Shown: piece by piece, positions 9,140 to 18,410 of the stretch
How positions within the stretch are numbered: the first letter of the stretch is position 1
Layout: each line of letters opens with the position of its first letter
Assembly (NCBI RefSeq): GCF_021922925.1
Contig: NZ_CP040786.1
Location: forward strand, 3,038,001-3,102,000
From: Clavibacter phaseoli
Lineage (GTDB): Bacteria > Actinomycetota > Actinomycetes > Actinomycetales > Microbacteriaceae
Length of the DNA stretch: 64,000 nucleotides
Direction: 5' to 3'
The notes under the pieces: model-generated
The model's input: only the letters and a program-made list of their open reading frames with translations
What the model was told of the DNA's origin: nothing
The model's database searches: none
Program-made: the position numbers and the translations under genes

Positions 9140-10231
9140 GTGTTTGCGCAAACATCTGTGATGCTCGCAACCATGACATCTCCACCGTCGGCCGTCAAGT
9201 CGGGTGGCCGGCGCACGCCCGGCGGCCGCACCGTGTCGATGGCGGACGTCGCCGCGCACGCCGGGGTGTCCGCGCAGACGGTGTCGCGGGTGTCGAACGG
9301 GGCGCAGAACGTGGAGGCCTCGACCCGGCAGCGGGTGATGGACGCGATGGCCGAGCTGGGCTACCGGCCGAACAGCGCCGCCCGGGCCCTGAAGACCGGG
9401 CGCTTCCGCAGCATCGGCATCATCATGTTCACGCTCTCCACCCTCGGGAACATGCGCACGCTCGACGCGATCGTCACGGCCGCGTCCGGCGCCGGGTACA
9501 CGATCACGCTCATGCCGGTGCCGCATCCCACCGAGGGCGAGGTGGCCGGGGCGTTCAGCCGGCTGCAGGAGGAGGCGGTCGACGGCGTCGTCATCATCAT
9601 CGAGGCGCACATGCTCGACCGGGCCGACGTGATCATCCCCGTGGGGCTGCCCGTCGTGATCATCGACTCCGACGCGGGCGACCCCTTCGTGGTCGTGGAC
9701 ACCGACCAGGAGCAGGGCACGCGGCTCGTCACGCAGCACCTGCTGGACCTCGGGCACACCGCGATCGTGCACGTCGCGGGTCCCTCCACCTCCTACTCGG
9801 CGGCCCGCCGCGCGGCCGAGTGGCGCGCGACCATGATCGACGCGGGGCTCGCCCCGGAGGATCCCGCGCAGGGCGACTGGACGACGGCGTCCGGCTACCG
9901 CATCGGCAAGGAGCTCGGCCGGCGGGCCGACATCACGGGCATCGTCGCCGCGAACGACCAGATGGCCCTGGGGATCATGCACGCGCTGCACGAGCTCGGC
10001 CGCGACGTGCCCGGCGACGTCAGCGTGGTCGGCTTCGACGACACCGAGGAGTCGAGCTCGTTCTGGCCGCCGCTCACGACCGTGCACCAGGACTTCACCG
10101 AGATCGGCCGCCGCTCCATGCAGGTGCTGCTCGAGATGCTCGACGGCCGCGAGCCCTCGGGCGACCGCATCGTGCCGACGCGGCTCGTGGTGCGCGAGAG
10201 CGCGGGGGCGCCGCGGGCCGACGCGCGCTGA
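9140..10231 (+). CDS. LacI family transcriptional regulator
   Basis: The product has an N-terminal LacI helix-turn-helix (MADVAAHAGVSAQTVSRV) followed by hinge NSAARALKTGR and a periplasmic-binding-like sensor domain with GIVAANDQMALGIMHAL and VVGFDDTE. It most likely senses a galactoside or its product and represses the divergent importer and GH35 genes. GTG is used because GGGAGG lies five bases before it, giving 363 aa. In-frame ATGs 21 and 33 bases downstream are alternatives, and the HTH begins well after either. The start region overlaps the palindromic operator, suggesting autoregulation. Confidence 0.92.
   Translation: MFAQTSVMLATMTSPPSAVKSGGRRTPGGRTVSMADVAAHAGVSAQTVSRVSNGAQNVEASTRQRVMDAMAELGYRPNSAARALKTGRFRSIGIIMFTLSTLGNMRTLDAIVTAASGAGYTITLMPVPHPTEGEVAGAFSRLQEEAVDGVVIIIEAHMLDRADVIIPVGLPVVIIDSDAGDPFVVVDTDQEQGTRLVTQHLLDLGHTAIVHVAGPSTSYSAARRAAEWRATMIDAGLAPEDPAQGDWTTASGYRIGKELGRRADITGIVAANDQMALGIMHALHELGRDVPGDVSVVGFDDTEESSSFWPPLTTVHQDFTEIGRRSMQVLLEMLDGREPSGDRIVPTRLVVRESAGAPRADAR
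9141..9154. promoter_or_regulatory. LacI-type operator
   Basis: TGTTTGCGCAAACA is a perfect 14-bp palindrome with the central CG of LacI-family operators. It lies between the divergent importer operon and the LacI gene and overlaps the regulator's possible start codon. Confidence 0.75.
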
Positions 10232-10339
10232 TCCGCGATCCGTCCGCGGCCGTCTCGATGCGGTCGCCACGGCCGTTTCGATGAGGCCGCGGTGGGGAAC
10301 GGGGTGAGGGACCCACCCGCTCGAACTGGAGGCCGCCCC

Positions 10340-11476
10340 GTGCCCGTCGTCGCCCCGCTCCACGAGACCTTCCCCGACGTCCGCTCCATCGCCGTGCTGC
10401 GCGGCGGCGGGCTCGGCGACCTGATCTTCGCGCTGCCCGCGATGGCGGCGCTGCGGGCCGCGTACCCGGGCGCCAGGATCACGCTGCTCGGCACGCCGCT
10501 GCACCGCGCGCTCCTCGGCGGCCGGCCCGGCGGGCCCGACGACATCGAGGTGCTGCCGGTGGCGCACGGCGTGCGGGACGTGCCGGGCACGGATCCCGAC
10601 CCGGAGGAGATCGAGGCGTTCGCCGCCCGCATGCGCGAGCGCCGCTTCGACCTCGCCGTGCAGGTGCACGGCGGCGGCCGCAACTCCAACCCGTTCCTCC
10701 TGCGGCTCGGCGCCCGGCACACCGTGGGCACCGCGACCGACGACGCCGAGCCGCTCGAGCGCGTGATGCCGTACGTCTACTACCAGCACGAGGTGCTGCG
10801 CGGGCTCGAGGTCGCGGGGCTCGCGGGCGCGCCCGCGGCCGACCTGGAGCCGGTCGTCGAGGTGACCGACGCCGAGCGGTCCGCGGCGGCGGAGCGCGTG
10901 ACGGGCGCGCCCGGCGGGCTCCTCGTGATCCACCCGGGCGCCACCGACCCGCGCCGCCGCTGGCCCGTCGAGTCGTTCGCGGAGGTCGCGCGCCGCGCCG
11001 CCGCCGACGACGCGCAGGTGGTCGTCGTGGGCGACGCGACGGACGCCGCCGACGCCGACCGCATCGTCGCGCTCGGCCGGGAGGGCCTGCCCGCGGAGCA
11101 GGCCGAGCGGATCACCTCGCTCGCCGACTCCCTCGACCTCGGCGAGCTCGCCGGCCTCTTCACGCACGCCGACGTCGTGCTCGGCAACGACAGCGGCCCG
11201 CGTCACCTCGCGCAGGCCGTCGGCGCGCGCACGGTCGGGGTGTTCTGGTTCGGCAACGTCGTGAACGCGGCCGCGTTCGGGCGCACGCGGCACCGGATCC
11301 ACATCGGCTGGACCACGCGCTGCCCCGTCTGCGGCGTCGACGTGACCCAGGTCGGCTGGACCGCCGAGCGCTGCGCGCACGACCCGTCGCACGTCGCGGA
11401 GGTGCGCGTCGACGACGTGCACGCGGACGTGGAGCAGCTGCGGCGGGCGTCGCTCGCGGAGCGCGTCACGGCCTAG
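10340..11476 (+). CDS. GT9 heptosyltransferase-like glycosyltransferase
   Basis: A 378-aa member of glycosyltransferase family 9, the ADP-heptose:LPS heptosyltransferase group. Motifs are the N-terminal RGGGLGDLIFALPAMAALR, the central HPGATDPRRRWPVE and the donor-binding GNDSGPRHLAQAVGARTVG. A cysteine-containing tail (TRCPVCGVDV) follows. The GTG start has CTGGAGG at a suitable distance and places the first motif at the expected position. It probably transfers a heptose or related sugar to a surface glycan. It stands alone between regulatory genes and ends at a strong convergent hairpin. Confidence 0.85.
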   Translation: MPVVAPLHETFPDVRSIAVLRGGGLGDLIFALPAMAALRAAYPGARITLLGTPLHRALLGGRPGGPDDIEVLPVAHGVRDVPGTDPDPEEIEAFAARMRERRFDLAVQVHGGGRNSNPFLLRLGARHTVGTATDDAEPLERVMPYVYYQHEVLRGLEVAGLAGAPAADLEPVVEVTDAERSAAAERVTGAPGGLLVIHPGATDPRRRWPVESFAEVARRAAADDAQVVVVGDATDAADADRIVALGREGLPAEQAERITSLADSLDLGELAGLFTHADVVLGNDSGPRHLAQAVGARTVGVFWFGNVVNAAAFGRTRHRIHIGWTTRCPVCGVDVTQVGWTAERCAHDPSHVAEVRVDDVHADVEQLRRASLAERVTA

Positions 11477-11485
11477 GCGCGCGAC

Positions 11486-11521
11486 GACGGCGCGGCCCCT
11501 CGCGTGAGGGACCGCGCCGTC
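11486..11521. terminator. convergent terminator hairpin
   Basis: A 16-bp stem with one mismatch (arm GACGGCGCGGCCCCTC) and loop GCGT lies between the convergent GT9 and binding-protein genes and can serve both. Confidence 0.78.
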
Positions 11522-11541
11522 GGCGGATCAGCGGGCGCGGA

Positions 11542-12882
11542 TCACCCCGCGTCGAGCGCCGCCTGGCCCGCGGCGGCCGCGGCCTTCAGGGCGTCCTCGG
11601 GAGAGGTCTTGAGCAGCATCGCCTTCTCGAGCTCGGCGCCCAGCGCCGCGCTCACCTCGGCGTAGTTGGAGACCGACGGGCGGGAGCGCGCGTAGTCGAG
11701 CTGGTCGACGAACACCTGGATCAGCGGGTTCTCCTTCAAGTACGCGCTGTAGGTGTCCGACGCCTCGGTCTTCGTGTTCGTCGGCAGGTAGCCGCTCGCG
11801 ATGTCCCACTCGGCCTGCTGGTCGGGCTGCATGAACCAGGAGAGGAACGCGTAGGAGCCCGCCTCCTGCTCGGGCGTGCCCTTCGTGATGTACGAGACGT
11901 TGGTGCCCGTGTTCATCGCCGGCTGGTCGATCTGCGGGAACGTGAAGACGCCGACGTTCTCGGCGCCGATGCCCTCCTGCACCGTGCTGAGGTTGTACGC
12001 GCCGCCGATGAACATCGCGAACTGGCCCGCGTTGAAGAACGGCGCGCCCTGGTTCTGGTTGCTGTCCGCGGCGCTCGAGGGATACGCGACGCCGTCCTTC
12101 ACCATGTCGGTCCAGGTGGTGAGCGCCTTCACGCCCTCCGGGGAGTCGAACGCGACCTCCGAGTCGTCCTCGTTCAGGAACTCGCCGCCGGCGCTCCACA
12201 GCATCGACTGGAAGGTGAAGACGGGCCACTCGTTGCTGCCGATGGGCAGGTACACGCCGTACTGGCCGTCCTTGGTGAGGGTCTTCGCGTCGGCCGCGAG
12301 CTCGTCCCAGGTGGTGGGGGTGTCGGTGATGCCGGCGTCGGCGAACATCTTCTTGTTGTAGATGATCGCGTAGTCGCCGCCGTCGGTCGGCAGCGCGTAC
12401 GTGGTGCCGTCGAACTGCCCGGAGGCGAGCATCCCCTCGGGGATGTCGTCGGCGCTGAGCGCGTAGTCGCCCGTGCCGAGCTTGTCGTCGAGCGGCACGA
12501 TCTTGCCGGTCGCGATGGACTCGCCGAGCGACGACGGCTCCGAGTCGCTGATCACGAGGTTCGGCGCCTGGTCGCTCGAGAGCGCCTGCACCATGCGGGC
12601 CGTGAAGCCCTCCGAGGCGATGAACTGCGACTGCACCGTGTACTGGTCCTGCGCGTCGTTGAAGCGCTGGACGAGCTCGGTGAGCTTGGTGGCCGCGTCG
12701 CCCGTGGCCTGGTTCCACATGGTGATGGTCGTGCGGCCCGTGGCGTCGTCGACGTTGCCCGTGACGGATCCGCCGCTGCACGCGGAGAGGGCGACGGCGG
12801 TCGCGATCGCCGTTCCGGCGACGAGGGTCCGCCGGAGGGCGGAGGCGCGCGGGGAGCGCGTCGAGGGGCGGCGGAGCTTCAT
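11542..12882 (-). CDS. carbohydrate ABC transporter substrate-binding lipoprotein, second system
   Basis: A 446-aa extracellular binding protein with a long Arg-rich signal peptide and lipobox cysteine at residue 35 (VALSAC). The mature part begins with a linker and then TTITMWNQATGDAATKL, typical of family-1 sugar-binding proteins. An AGGAGG site stands six bases before the ATG. It closes a three-gene operon with two permeases. The divergent operon encodes an ROK kinase, dehydrogenases and NagB, which suggests an amino sugar or its oligomer as cargo. No ATPase gene is present nearby. Confidence 0.93.
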   Translation of the reverse strand: MKLRRPSTRSPRASALRRTLVAGTAIATAVALSACSGGSVTGNVDDATGRTTITMWNQATGDAATKLTELVQRFNDAQDQYTVQSQFIASEGFTARMVQALSSDQAPNLVISDSEPSSLGESIATGKIVPLDDKLGTGDYALSADDIPEGMLASGQFDGTTYALPTDGGDYAIIYNKKMFADAGITDTPTTWDELAADAKTLTKDGQYGVYLPIGSNEWPVFTFQSMLWSAGGEFLNEDDSEVAFDSPEGVKALTTWTDMVKDGVAYPSSAADSNQNQGAPFFNAGQFAMFIGGAYNLSTVQEGIGAENVGVFTFPQIDQPAMNTGTNVSYITKGTPEQEAGSYAFLSWFMQPDQQAEWDIASGYLPTNTKTEASDTYSAYLKENPLIQVFVDQLDYARSRPSVSNYAEVSAALGAELEKAMLLKTSPEDALKAAAAAGQAALDAG

Positions 12883-12934
12883 GGATTCCTCCTGGTGCGG
12901 GATGGTGCGGTGGGTGCCGTGCGGTTCGTGCGGG

Positions 12935-12961
12935 GATGCGGGTGATGCGGGTGACGCGGGG
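12935..12961. repeat. three tandem 9-bp units between permease and binding-protein genes
   Basis: Units GATGCGGGT, GATGCGGGT and GACGCGGGG follow each other in the spacer of the importer operon. A similar G/T-rich tandem occurs beside the first importer's binding-protein gene. Confidence 0.6.
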
Positions 12962-12968
12962 AGGCGGC

Positions 12969-13880
12969 CTAGCGGAGGCCGCCGGAGATGGCCTTGACGA
13001 TCTGGCCCTGGAAGAGCAGGAAGACGACGAGGACGGGGATCACCGCGAGCGTGGATCCCGCCATCAGCAGGTTGAAGTTCGAGGCGCCCTCCTGCGATTG
13101 GAGGAGCGTGAGGCCGATCTGCACGGTGAAGAGCTCGGTGCGATTCACGGCGATGAACTGGAAGAAGAAGTTGTTCCAGTTGTAGACGAAGGAGAGGATC
13201 GCGAACGAGCCGATCATCGGCGTCGCCATGGGCGCCATGATCAGCCGGAACCGCTGCCAGACGCCCGTGCCGTCCATGCGCGCCGCGTCCTCGATCTCCG
13301 ACGGGAAGTTCGAGAAGAACTGCCGGAAGAGGAACACCCCGAGGATCGACGGGATGTTCGGCACGATGAGCCCCTGGTAGCTGTTCAGCCAGCCGAGCGA
13401 CGAGAGCAGCGTGATGAGCGGCGTGAACACGATCTCGAACGGCACCATGAGCGCCGCGAGCAGCACCAGGAACAGCAGGTTCCGGCCGCGGAACCGGAGG
13501 CGCGCGAACGCGTACCCGGCCATGAGGCTCGTGATCACCTGCCCGGCCGTGGAGAGCACCGCGACCACGATCGTGTTCACGTAGAAGCGGCCGAACGGCG
13601 CGATCTCGAACAGGCGCGTGTAGTTCTCCGGGTGCCATTCCGTGGGCAGGAAGGTCGGCGGGACGGAGAGCGCCTCCTGCGCCGACTTGAAGCTCACGAG
13701 CACCATCCAGATGAACGGCCCGAAGAAGATGACGCTGGCGACGATGAGGATCACGTGGCGGAGCGTCGACGGGAGGTACCGGCGCAGCGGCCGGCGGCGG
13801 CGCGCGGGGCGGGCGTGGCCGGATCCGCCGGCGGGCGGCACCGGGGCGGCGGCGGTCTCGTGCTCGAGGGAGATGGTCAT
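12969..13880 (-). CDS. carbohydrate ABC transporter permease, MalG type, second system
   Basis: A 303-aa membrane protein with a basic 35-residue N-terminal tail and about six membrane helices. The ATPase-docking EAA loop reads EIEDAARMDGTGVWQRFRLI. It starts ten bases after the stop of its MalF-type partner and precedes the lipoprotein gene by 86 bases. It should form the membrane channel of the second sugar importer. Confidence 0.93.
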   Translation of the reverse strand: MTISLEHETAAAPVPPAGGSGHARPARRRRPLRRYLPSTLRHVILIVASVIFFGPFIWMVLVSFKSAQEALSVPPTFLPTEWHPENYTRLFEIAPFGRFYVNTIVVAVLSTAGQVITSLMAGYAFARLRFRGRNLLFLVLLAALMVPFEIVFTPLITLLSSLGWLNSYQGLIVPNIPSILGVFLFRQFFSNFPSEIEDAARMDGTGVWQRFRLIMAPMATPMIGSFAILSFVYNWNNFFFQFIAVNRTELFTVQIGLTLLQSQEGASNFNLLMAGSTLAVIPVLVVFLLFQGQIVKAISGGLR

Positions 13881-13890
13881 GACGGGCCCT

Positions 13891-14829
13891 TCACAGCATC
13901 TCGACGGTGTCGCGGCGCGACAGGAACTTGAGCTGGATCGCGGTCACGGTGATGCCGATCAGCAGGAGGACGACCGAGGCGGCCGTGGCCGCGCCGCCGT
14001 TGAAGAACTGGAAGCCCTGCTCGTAGATCCAGTAGATGGCGGTCTTGGTGGATCCGAGCGGGCCGCCGCCCGTGAGGACGTAGACCTGCGTGAACACCTG
14101 CAGCGTGCTGATGAGGCCGGTGATGACGAGGAACCCGCTCGTGGGCGCGACCAGCGGCAGCGAGATGGAGAAGAAGCGGCGGACGACGCCCGCGCCGTCG
14201 AGCTTCGCGGCCTCGTGGTAGCTCGGCGGGATGGTGGAGAGCGCGGCCGAGAAGATGATCATCGTGTAGCCCGTCTGCTGCCACACGATGAAGACGATGA
14301 CCGCGACGATGGCCCACGGCTCGGTCGTGAGGAACGAGATCGAGTTGACGCCGAAGGGCTTCAGCGCCGTGTTCACCAGGCCGCCGAGCGGCGTGAGCAG
14401 GTAGCTGAAGATGAGCGCGCTGCCGACGGTGGGGGCGATGTGCGGCGCGAAGATCATGGTCCGGTAGAACGAGCGGCCGCGGAACGGGCCGTCGAGCATG
14501 GCGGCGAAGAGCAGGCCGACGGCCATGGATCCCGGCACCACCACGATCGCGATGATCGCCGTGTTGCGGAGCGCCGCGAGGAACCCGCTCGTGGGCGAGA
14601 AGAGGCCCGCGAAGTTGTCGAGGCCGACGAAGCTCGTGGCGCCGGGGGCGCCCGGGTTCCAGTCGGTGAAGCTGTAGACCACGGTCTGGAGCAGCGGGTA
14701 GAGGTAGAAGACCGACAGCAGGATCGTGGTGGGGGCGACGAGCGCGTAGCCGGCGCGGCCCTCCTTCTCGTGCAGGGTGCGGCGCTGGTACGACTCCGGC
14801 AGGCGGGTCGACGCGAGGGCGGTCGTCAC
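13891..14829 (-). CDS. carbohydrate ABC transporter permease, MalF type, second system
   Basis: A 312-aa permease with six predicted helices and the EAA loop YHEAAKLDGAGVVRRFFSIS. The start is GTG. It is the first gene of the second importer operon and is divergent from the ROK-regulator operon. The 269-base gap between them should contain both promoters and the regulator's binding site. Apart from a small A/T-rich dyad and a probable promoter box near the regulator start, I see nothing else distinct in that gap. Confidence 0.92.
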   Translation of the reverse strand: MTTALASTRLPESYQRRTLHEKEGRAGYALVAPTTILLSVFYLYPLLQTVVYSFTDWNPGAPGATSFVGLDNFAGLFSPTSGFLAALRNTAIIAIVVVPGSMAVGLLFAAMLDGPFRGRSFYRTMIFAPHIAPTVGSALIFSYLLTPLGGLVNTALKPFGVNSISFLTTEPWAIVAVIVFIVWQQTGYTMIIFSAALSTIPPSYHEAAKLDGAGVVRRFFSISLPLVAPTSGFLVITGLISTLQVFTQVYVLTGGGPLGSTKTAIYWIYEQGFQFFNGGAATAASVVLLLIGITVTAIQLKFLSRRDTVEML

Positions 14830-15044
14830 GACGGGCCTCGGCGGGATCGGCTCGGGCCTCGGCGGGCATCGGCCGCGGCGCCCGGGCGGGCGATCGGGGG
14901 ACGTGCGGTCATCGCGGGCTCCTCGTGGTGGGCGGCTCGGGATCCGGACGCGTGCCCCTCACGGGAGGACGACCTCGTCCGGGAAGCCCTGGCTCTCGAC
15001 CGTAGGCTTCAGGTGTTTCCCGCATGTTACTGGCCCGTTGCAAG

Positions 15045-15058
15045 AAGAAGTAGTTCTT
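15045..15058. promoter_or_regulatory. candidate ROK-regulator operator
   Basis: AAGAA-GTAG-TTCTT is a short inverted repeat in an unusually A/T-rich patch of this GC-rich gap between the divergent importer and ROK-regulator operons. AT-rich dyads are known targets of ROK repressors. The assignment is inference. Confidence 0.35.
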
Positions 15059-15086
15059 TTTTCGCCGGACTTCGTTCGATCGTCGA

Positions 15087-15092
15087 TAGGAT
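15087..15092 (+). promoter_or_regulatory. probable -10 box of a leaderless ROK-regulator transcript
   Basis: TAGGAT ends six bases before the ATG. There is no ribosome-binding site, so transcription would start at or next to the start codon. Confidence 0.4.
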
Positions 15093-15098
15093 CACCGC

Positions 15099-16328
15099 AT
15101 GACCCCGAACGCCACGCGCCTCCAGGACGCGGAGGTCGCCCCCGGATCCGTGGGCGACGTGCTCCGTCTCATCCGGGAGGAGCGCGCCGTCTCGCGCTCC
15201 GCGATCGCGCGCCGCACGGGCCTCTCGCCGTCCACCGTCGGCATCCGCGTGGACGCGCTGCTGCGCCTCGGCCTCGTCGCCGAGGGCGGGGACGAGGAGT
15301 CCCGCGGCGGGCGTCGCGCCCGGCGGCTCGACGTCGTGCGGGAGGCGGGATCCGTCGCCGCGGTCGACTTCGGCGCCCGCCACCTCACCGTGGCCGTCGC
15401 CGACCTCGCGGGCGACGTCGTCGGCAGCGTGCGCCGCACGGGGCTGCCCGACCAGGACCCGGAGGCGGTCGTCGCCGCCATGTGGTCCGAGGTGCAGGGC
15501 CTGCTGGCCGAGCACGGGCTGGATCCCGCGCTGCTGTCCGGCATCGGCGTGGGGCTGCCCGCGCCCATCGAGCACCCGTCCGGCCGGGTCGTGCTGCCGT
15601 CCTTCATGCCGTCGTGGCACAACGTCAGCCTGCCGTCGCTCTTCGCCGCGCACACCGATGTGCCGGTGGTCGTCGAGAACGACGCGAACCTCGTGGCGCT
15701 CGCCGAGTCGGCGCCCGGCGCCCGCAGCGACGGCGACCACCTCCTCGCCGTGGTGCTCGGCACGCGCATCGGCAGCGGGATCCTCACCGGCGGGCGCCTG
15801 CACCGCGGGGCCAGCGGCGCCGCCGGCGAGATCAGCCACTCCGCGGTCGACGGCGAGGCGGCCATCTCCTGCATCTGCGGGATCCCGAACTGCCTCGAGT
15901 CGGTCGCGGGCGGCGGCGCCGTGGCCGCGCGGCTCACCGCGCTCGGGCACCCGGTGGAGAGCGCGTCGGACATCATCGAGCTGGGCCGCACGGCGGATCC
16001 CGAGATCGTCACGGTGCTGCGCGAGGCCGGCACCCGGATCGGGGCGTCGCTCGCCACCATCGTCAACTTCCTCAACCCGCGCGCGGTCGTGCTGAGCGGC
16101 ACCATGTCGGCGTCCGCGCCGCTCGTGGCCGCCATCCGCGCGGAGCTGTTCTCCCGCTGCCTGCCCATCGCGGCGCACGACCTCGACGTGCGCGCGGCCG
16201 TGGATCCCGCGAACGCCGTGGTCCGCGGCGCCACCCGCATGATCCTCGAGGAGGTGCTCGCGCCCGCCCGCGTCGAGCAGCGGGTCCGCGCCCTCGCCGA
16301 GGCCGACGTGCCGGGCGCGACCGCGTGA
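15099..16328 (+). CDS. ROK family transcriptional regulator
   Basis: A 409-aa protein with an N-terminal winged helix-turn-helix (SRSAIARRTGLSPSTVGIRV at about 33-52) fused to an ROK sugar-kinase-like domain. The C-terminal domain keeps the zinc-site pattern as CICGIPNCLE and the VENDAN segment, while ATP-binding features look degenerate, as in NagC/XylR-type repressors. It is likely the local regulator that senses the imported sugar and controls the divergent importer and its own operon. Its stop overlaps the GTG of the kinase gene (GTGA). Confidence 0.9.
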   Translation: MTPNATRLQDAEVAPGSVGDVLRLIREERAVSRSAIARRTGLSPSTVGIRVDALLRLGLVAEGGDEESRGGRRARRLDVVREAGSVAAVDFGARHLTVAVADLAGDVVGSVRRTGLPDQDPEAVVAAMWSEVQGLLAEHGLDPALLSGIGVGLPAPIEHPSGRVVLPSFMPSWHNVSLPSLFAAHTDVPVVVENDANLVALAESAPGARSDGDHLLAVVLGTRIGSGILTGGRLHRGASGAAGEISHSAVDGEAAISCICGIPNCLESVAGGGAVAARLTALGHPVESASDIIELGRTADPEIVTVLREAGTRIGASLATIVNFLNPRAVVLSGTMSASAPLVAAIRAELFSRCLPIAAHDLDVRAAVDPANAVVRGATRMILEEVLAPARVEQRVRALAEADVPGATA

Positions 16329-17395
16329 CGCGCGGGGACGCGGATCCGGCGCCGGCGCGGCCGTGCGCGGTCGTCGCGGTGGACGTCGGCGGCACCACGC
16401 TGAAGGGCGCCGTGCTCGACGCCCACGGCGGCGTCGTCGCGCGCCGCGTCTCCCCGACGTTCGACGGGCGGATGGACGCGCTCGCCACCCTGCGCGAGCT
16501 CGTCGCCGACCTCGTCGACCGGTCGGCGCGCGACGGCGTGCGCGTGGCCGCCGTGGGCCTCGCGTCGCCCGGCCTCGTGGACGCGGAGACGGGGAGCATC
16601 GGGTACGCCGCGAACCTCGGCTGGTCCGGGCTGCCGCTCCGACGGATCCTCGAGGACGAGCTGGGCCTCCCCGTGCACGTGGAGCACGACGCCCGGGCCG
16701 CCGCGGTCGCCGAGCGCGCCGCGCACCCGGACGAGGAGGCGGCCTTCCGCGACTTCGTCTTCATCCCCATCGGCACGGGCGTGGCCGCCGCGGTCGTGAC
16801 CTCCGGCGTCGTCGTCCGCGGCGCGACCGGCGGCGCCGGCGAGTTCGGGCACACGCCCATCGTCGGCGGCGGCGACCTCTGCGGCTGCGGCCAGCACGGC
16901 TGCCTGGAGGCGTACGCGTCGGCGACGAGCGTCCTCGCCCGGTACCGCAGGCGCGGCGGCACGGCCGCCTCCTCGACGCCCGGGATCGTCGCGCGGCTCG
17001 ACGCGGATCCCGACGCGCGCGCCGTGTGGGCCGACGCGGTCGACGCGCTCGCCGTGGGGATCACGACGCTCGCCGTGGTGCTCGACCCCGCGCGCGTCGT
17101 GATCGGCGGCGGCCTCTCCGGCGCGGGCGACGCCCTGCTCGTGCCGCTGCGCGCCGCGGTCGACGCCCGGCTCGGCTGGCGGTCGGCGCCGCCCATCATC
17201 CGCTCGACGCTCGGCACGCACGCGGGCGTCATCGGCGCGGCCCTGCTCGCCGGCGGCCCCGCCATGTCGCCCGGCTTCGCCGTGCGCGCGGAGGCGTCCC
17301 TGCGGGCGTCGACCGCCGAGGCCGTGGGCGCGCCCGCGTCGATCGCCGCCGACCCGCCGGCCCCCGGATCCACCGTCCCATCCGCCCGCACGTGA
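16325..17395 (+). CDS. ROK family sugar kinase
   Basis: The 356-aa product has the ROK kinase core: phosphate-binding VDVGGTTLKGAVLD at about 19-32, the catalytic aspartate in VEHDARAAAVAE, and the zinc-binding GHTPIV...CGCGQHGCLEAY pattern, with VVIGGGLSGAG near the end. Such enzymes phosphorylate glucose, N-acetylglucosamine or N-acetylmannosamine at C6. With NagB downstream, an amino-sugar kinase is the best guess. The last 40 residues are a low-complexity tail. Translation is coupled to the regulator gene by a four-base overlap. Confidence 0.9.
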   Translation: MTRGDADPAPARPCAVVAVDVGGTTLKGAVLDAHGGVVARRVSPTFDGRMDALATLRELVADLVDRSARDGVRVAAVGLASPGLVDAETGSIGYAANLGWSGLPLRRILEDELGLPVHVEHDARAAAVAERAAHPDEEAAFRDFVFIPIGTGVAAAVVTSGVVVRGATGGAGEFGHTPIVGGGDLCGCGQHGCLEAYASATSVLARYRRRGGTAASSTPGIVARLDADPDARAVWADAVDALAVGITTLAVVLDPARVVIGGGLSGAGDALLVPLRAAVDARLGWRSAPPIIRSTLGTHAGVIGAALLAGGPAMSPGFAVRAEASLRASTAEAVGAPASIAADPPAPGSTVPSART

Positions 17396-17405
17396 GGAAC
17401 CGCAC

Positions 17406-18410
17406 ATGACAGCTCCACCCCTCCGCATCGGCCTCGTCGGGGCCGGCGGCATCAGCGCGTCGCACCTGCCGCACCTGCTCGCGCTCGGCGCCGAGGTCTA
17501 CGTCCACTCCGAGCAGGGCGCCGCCGAGGCGGTCGCCCGGCACGGCGGCGGCACGGTCGTCGACACCCTCGACGAGCTGCTCGAGCTGGTCGACGTCGTC
17601 GACGTGGTCACGCCCACCTGGACGCACGCGCCGATCGTGCGCCGGGCGCTCGAGGCGGGCAAGGACGTCATCAGCGAGAAGCCGCTCGCGCGCACGGACG
17701 CCGACGCCGAGGAGCTGGTCGCGCTCGCCGCCCGGCTCGGACGCCGGCTGCACCCCGCGCACGTCGTGCGGTTCTTCCCCGAGTACGTGCGCCTCAAGGA
17801 GGCCGTCGACCAGGGCCTCCTCGGCGACCTCGCGGTGCTGCGGTTCTCGCGCGCCGGCGCCTACCCGACCCGCACGCCCTGGTTCGCCGACCGGGAGCTC
17901 TCGGGCGGCATCATCATGGACCAGATGATCCACGACCTCGACATCGCGCGCTGGGTCGCTGGCGAGGTCGTGCGGGTCTCCGCCGTCTCCACCCGCGCGG
18001 GCGACGCCGAGCACCCGATCGAGGCGGCGCACGTGCTGCTGACGCACGCGTCCGGCGCGATCAGCCACGTCGCCGGCGTCTGGGGCCCGGCGCACCTGCG
18101 CTTCACGACCGAGTACACGGTCACGGGCACGGGCGGGCAGCTCGAGCACTCCTCGGCGGTGCAACGGGGCTACGTGGCCGACCTCGCCGGGGGCGGGACG
18201 GGCGGGGATCTCGTGCCCGACACGGATCCCGCCGAGGACCCGTACTTCGTCGAGCTGCGCGAGTTCACGCGCGCGTTCGCGGGCGGACCCGAGCCGCGCG
18301 TGAGCGCCGCGGACGGTGCCGCGGCCGTGCGGATCGCCACCGCCGCGCTCGAGAGCCTCGACACCGGGCAGCCGGTGGACCTCGCGCCCGCTCTCGGCGG
18401 GGAGGCGTGA
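17406..18410 (+). CDS. Gfo/Idh/MocA family oxidoreductase
   Basis: A 334-aa NAD(P)-dependent sugar dehydrogenase. The N-terminal Rossmann fold has IGLVGAGGISASHLPHL, and the EKP motif that closes the active site is in DVISEKPLA. The middle part shows the family's substrate domain with GGIIMDQMIHDLDIARW, where the histidine is a likely catalytic residue. It starts ten bases after the kinase with GAGGAA as ribosome site and overlaps the next dehydrogenase by four bases. Its sugar substrate is unknown. Confidence 0.88.
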   Translation: MTAPPLRIGLVGAGGISASHLPHLLALGAEVYVHSEQGAAEAVARHGGGTVVDTLDELLELVDVVDVVTPTWTHAPIVRRALEAGKDVISEKPLARTDADAEELVALAARLGRRLHPAHVVRFFPEYVRLKEAVDQGLLGDLAVLRFSRAGAYPTRTPWFADRELSGGIIMDQMIHDLDIARWVAGEVVRVSAVSTRAGDAEHPIEAAHVLLTHASGAISHVAGVWGPAHLRFTTEYTVTGTGGQLEHSSAVQRGYVADLAGGGTGGDLVPDTDPAEDPYFVELREFTRAFAGGPEPRVSAADGAAAVRIATAALESLDTGQPVDLAPALGGEA

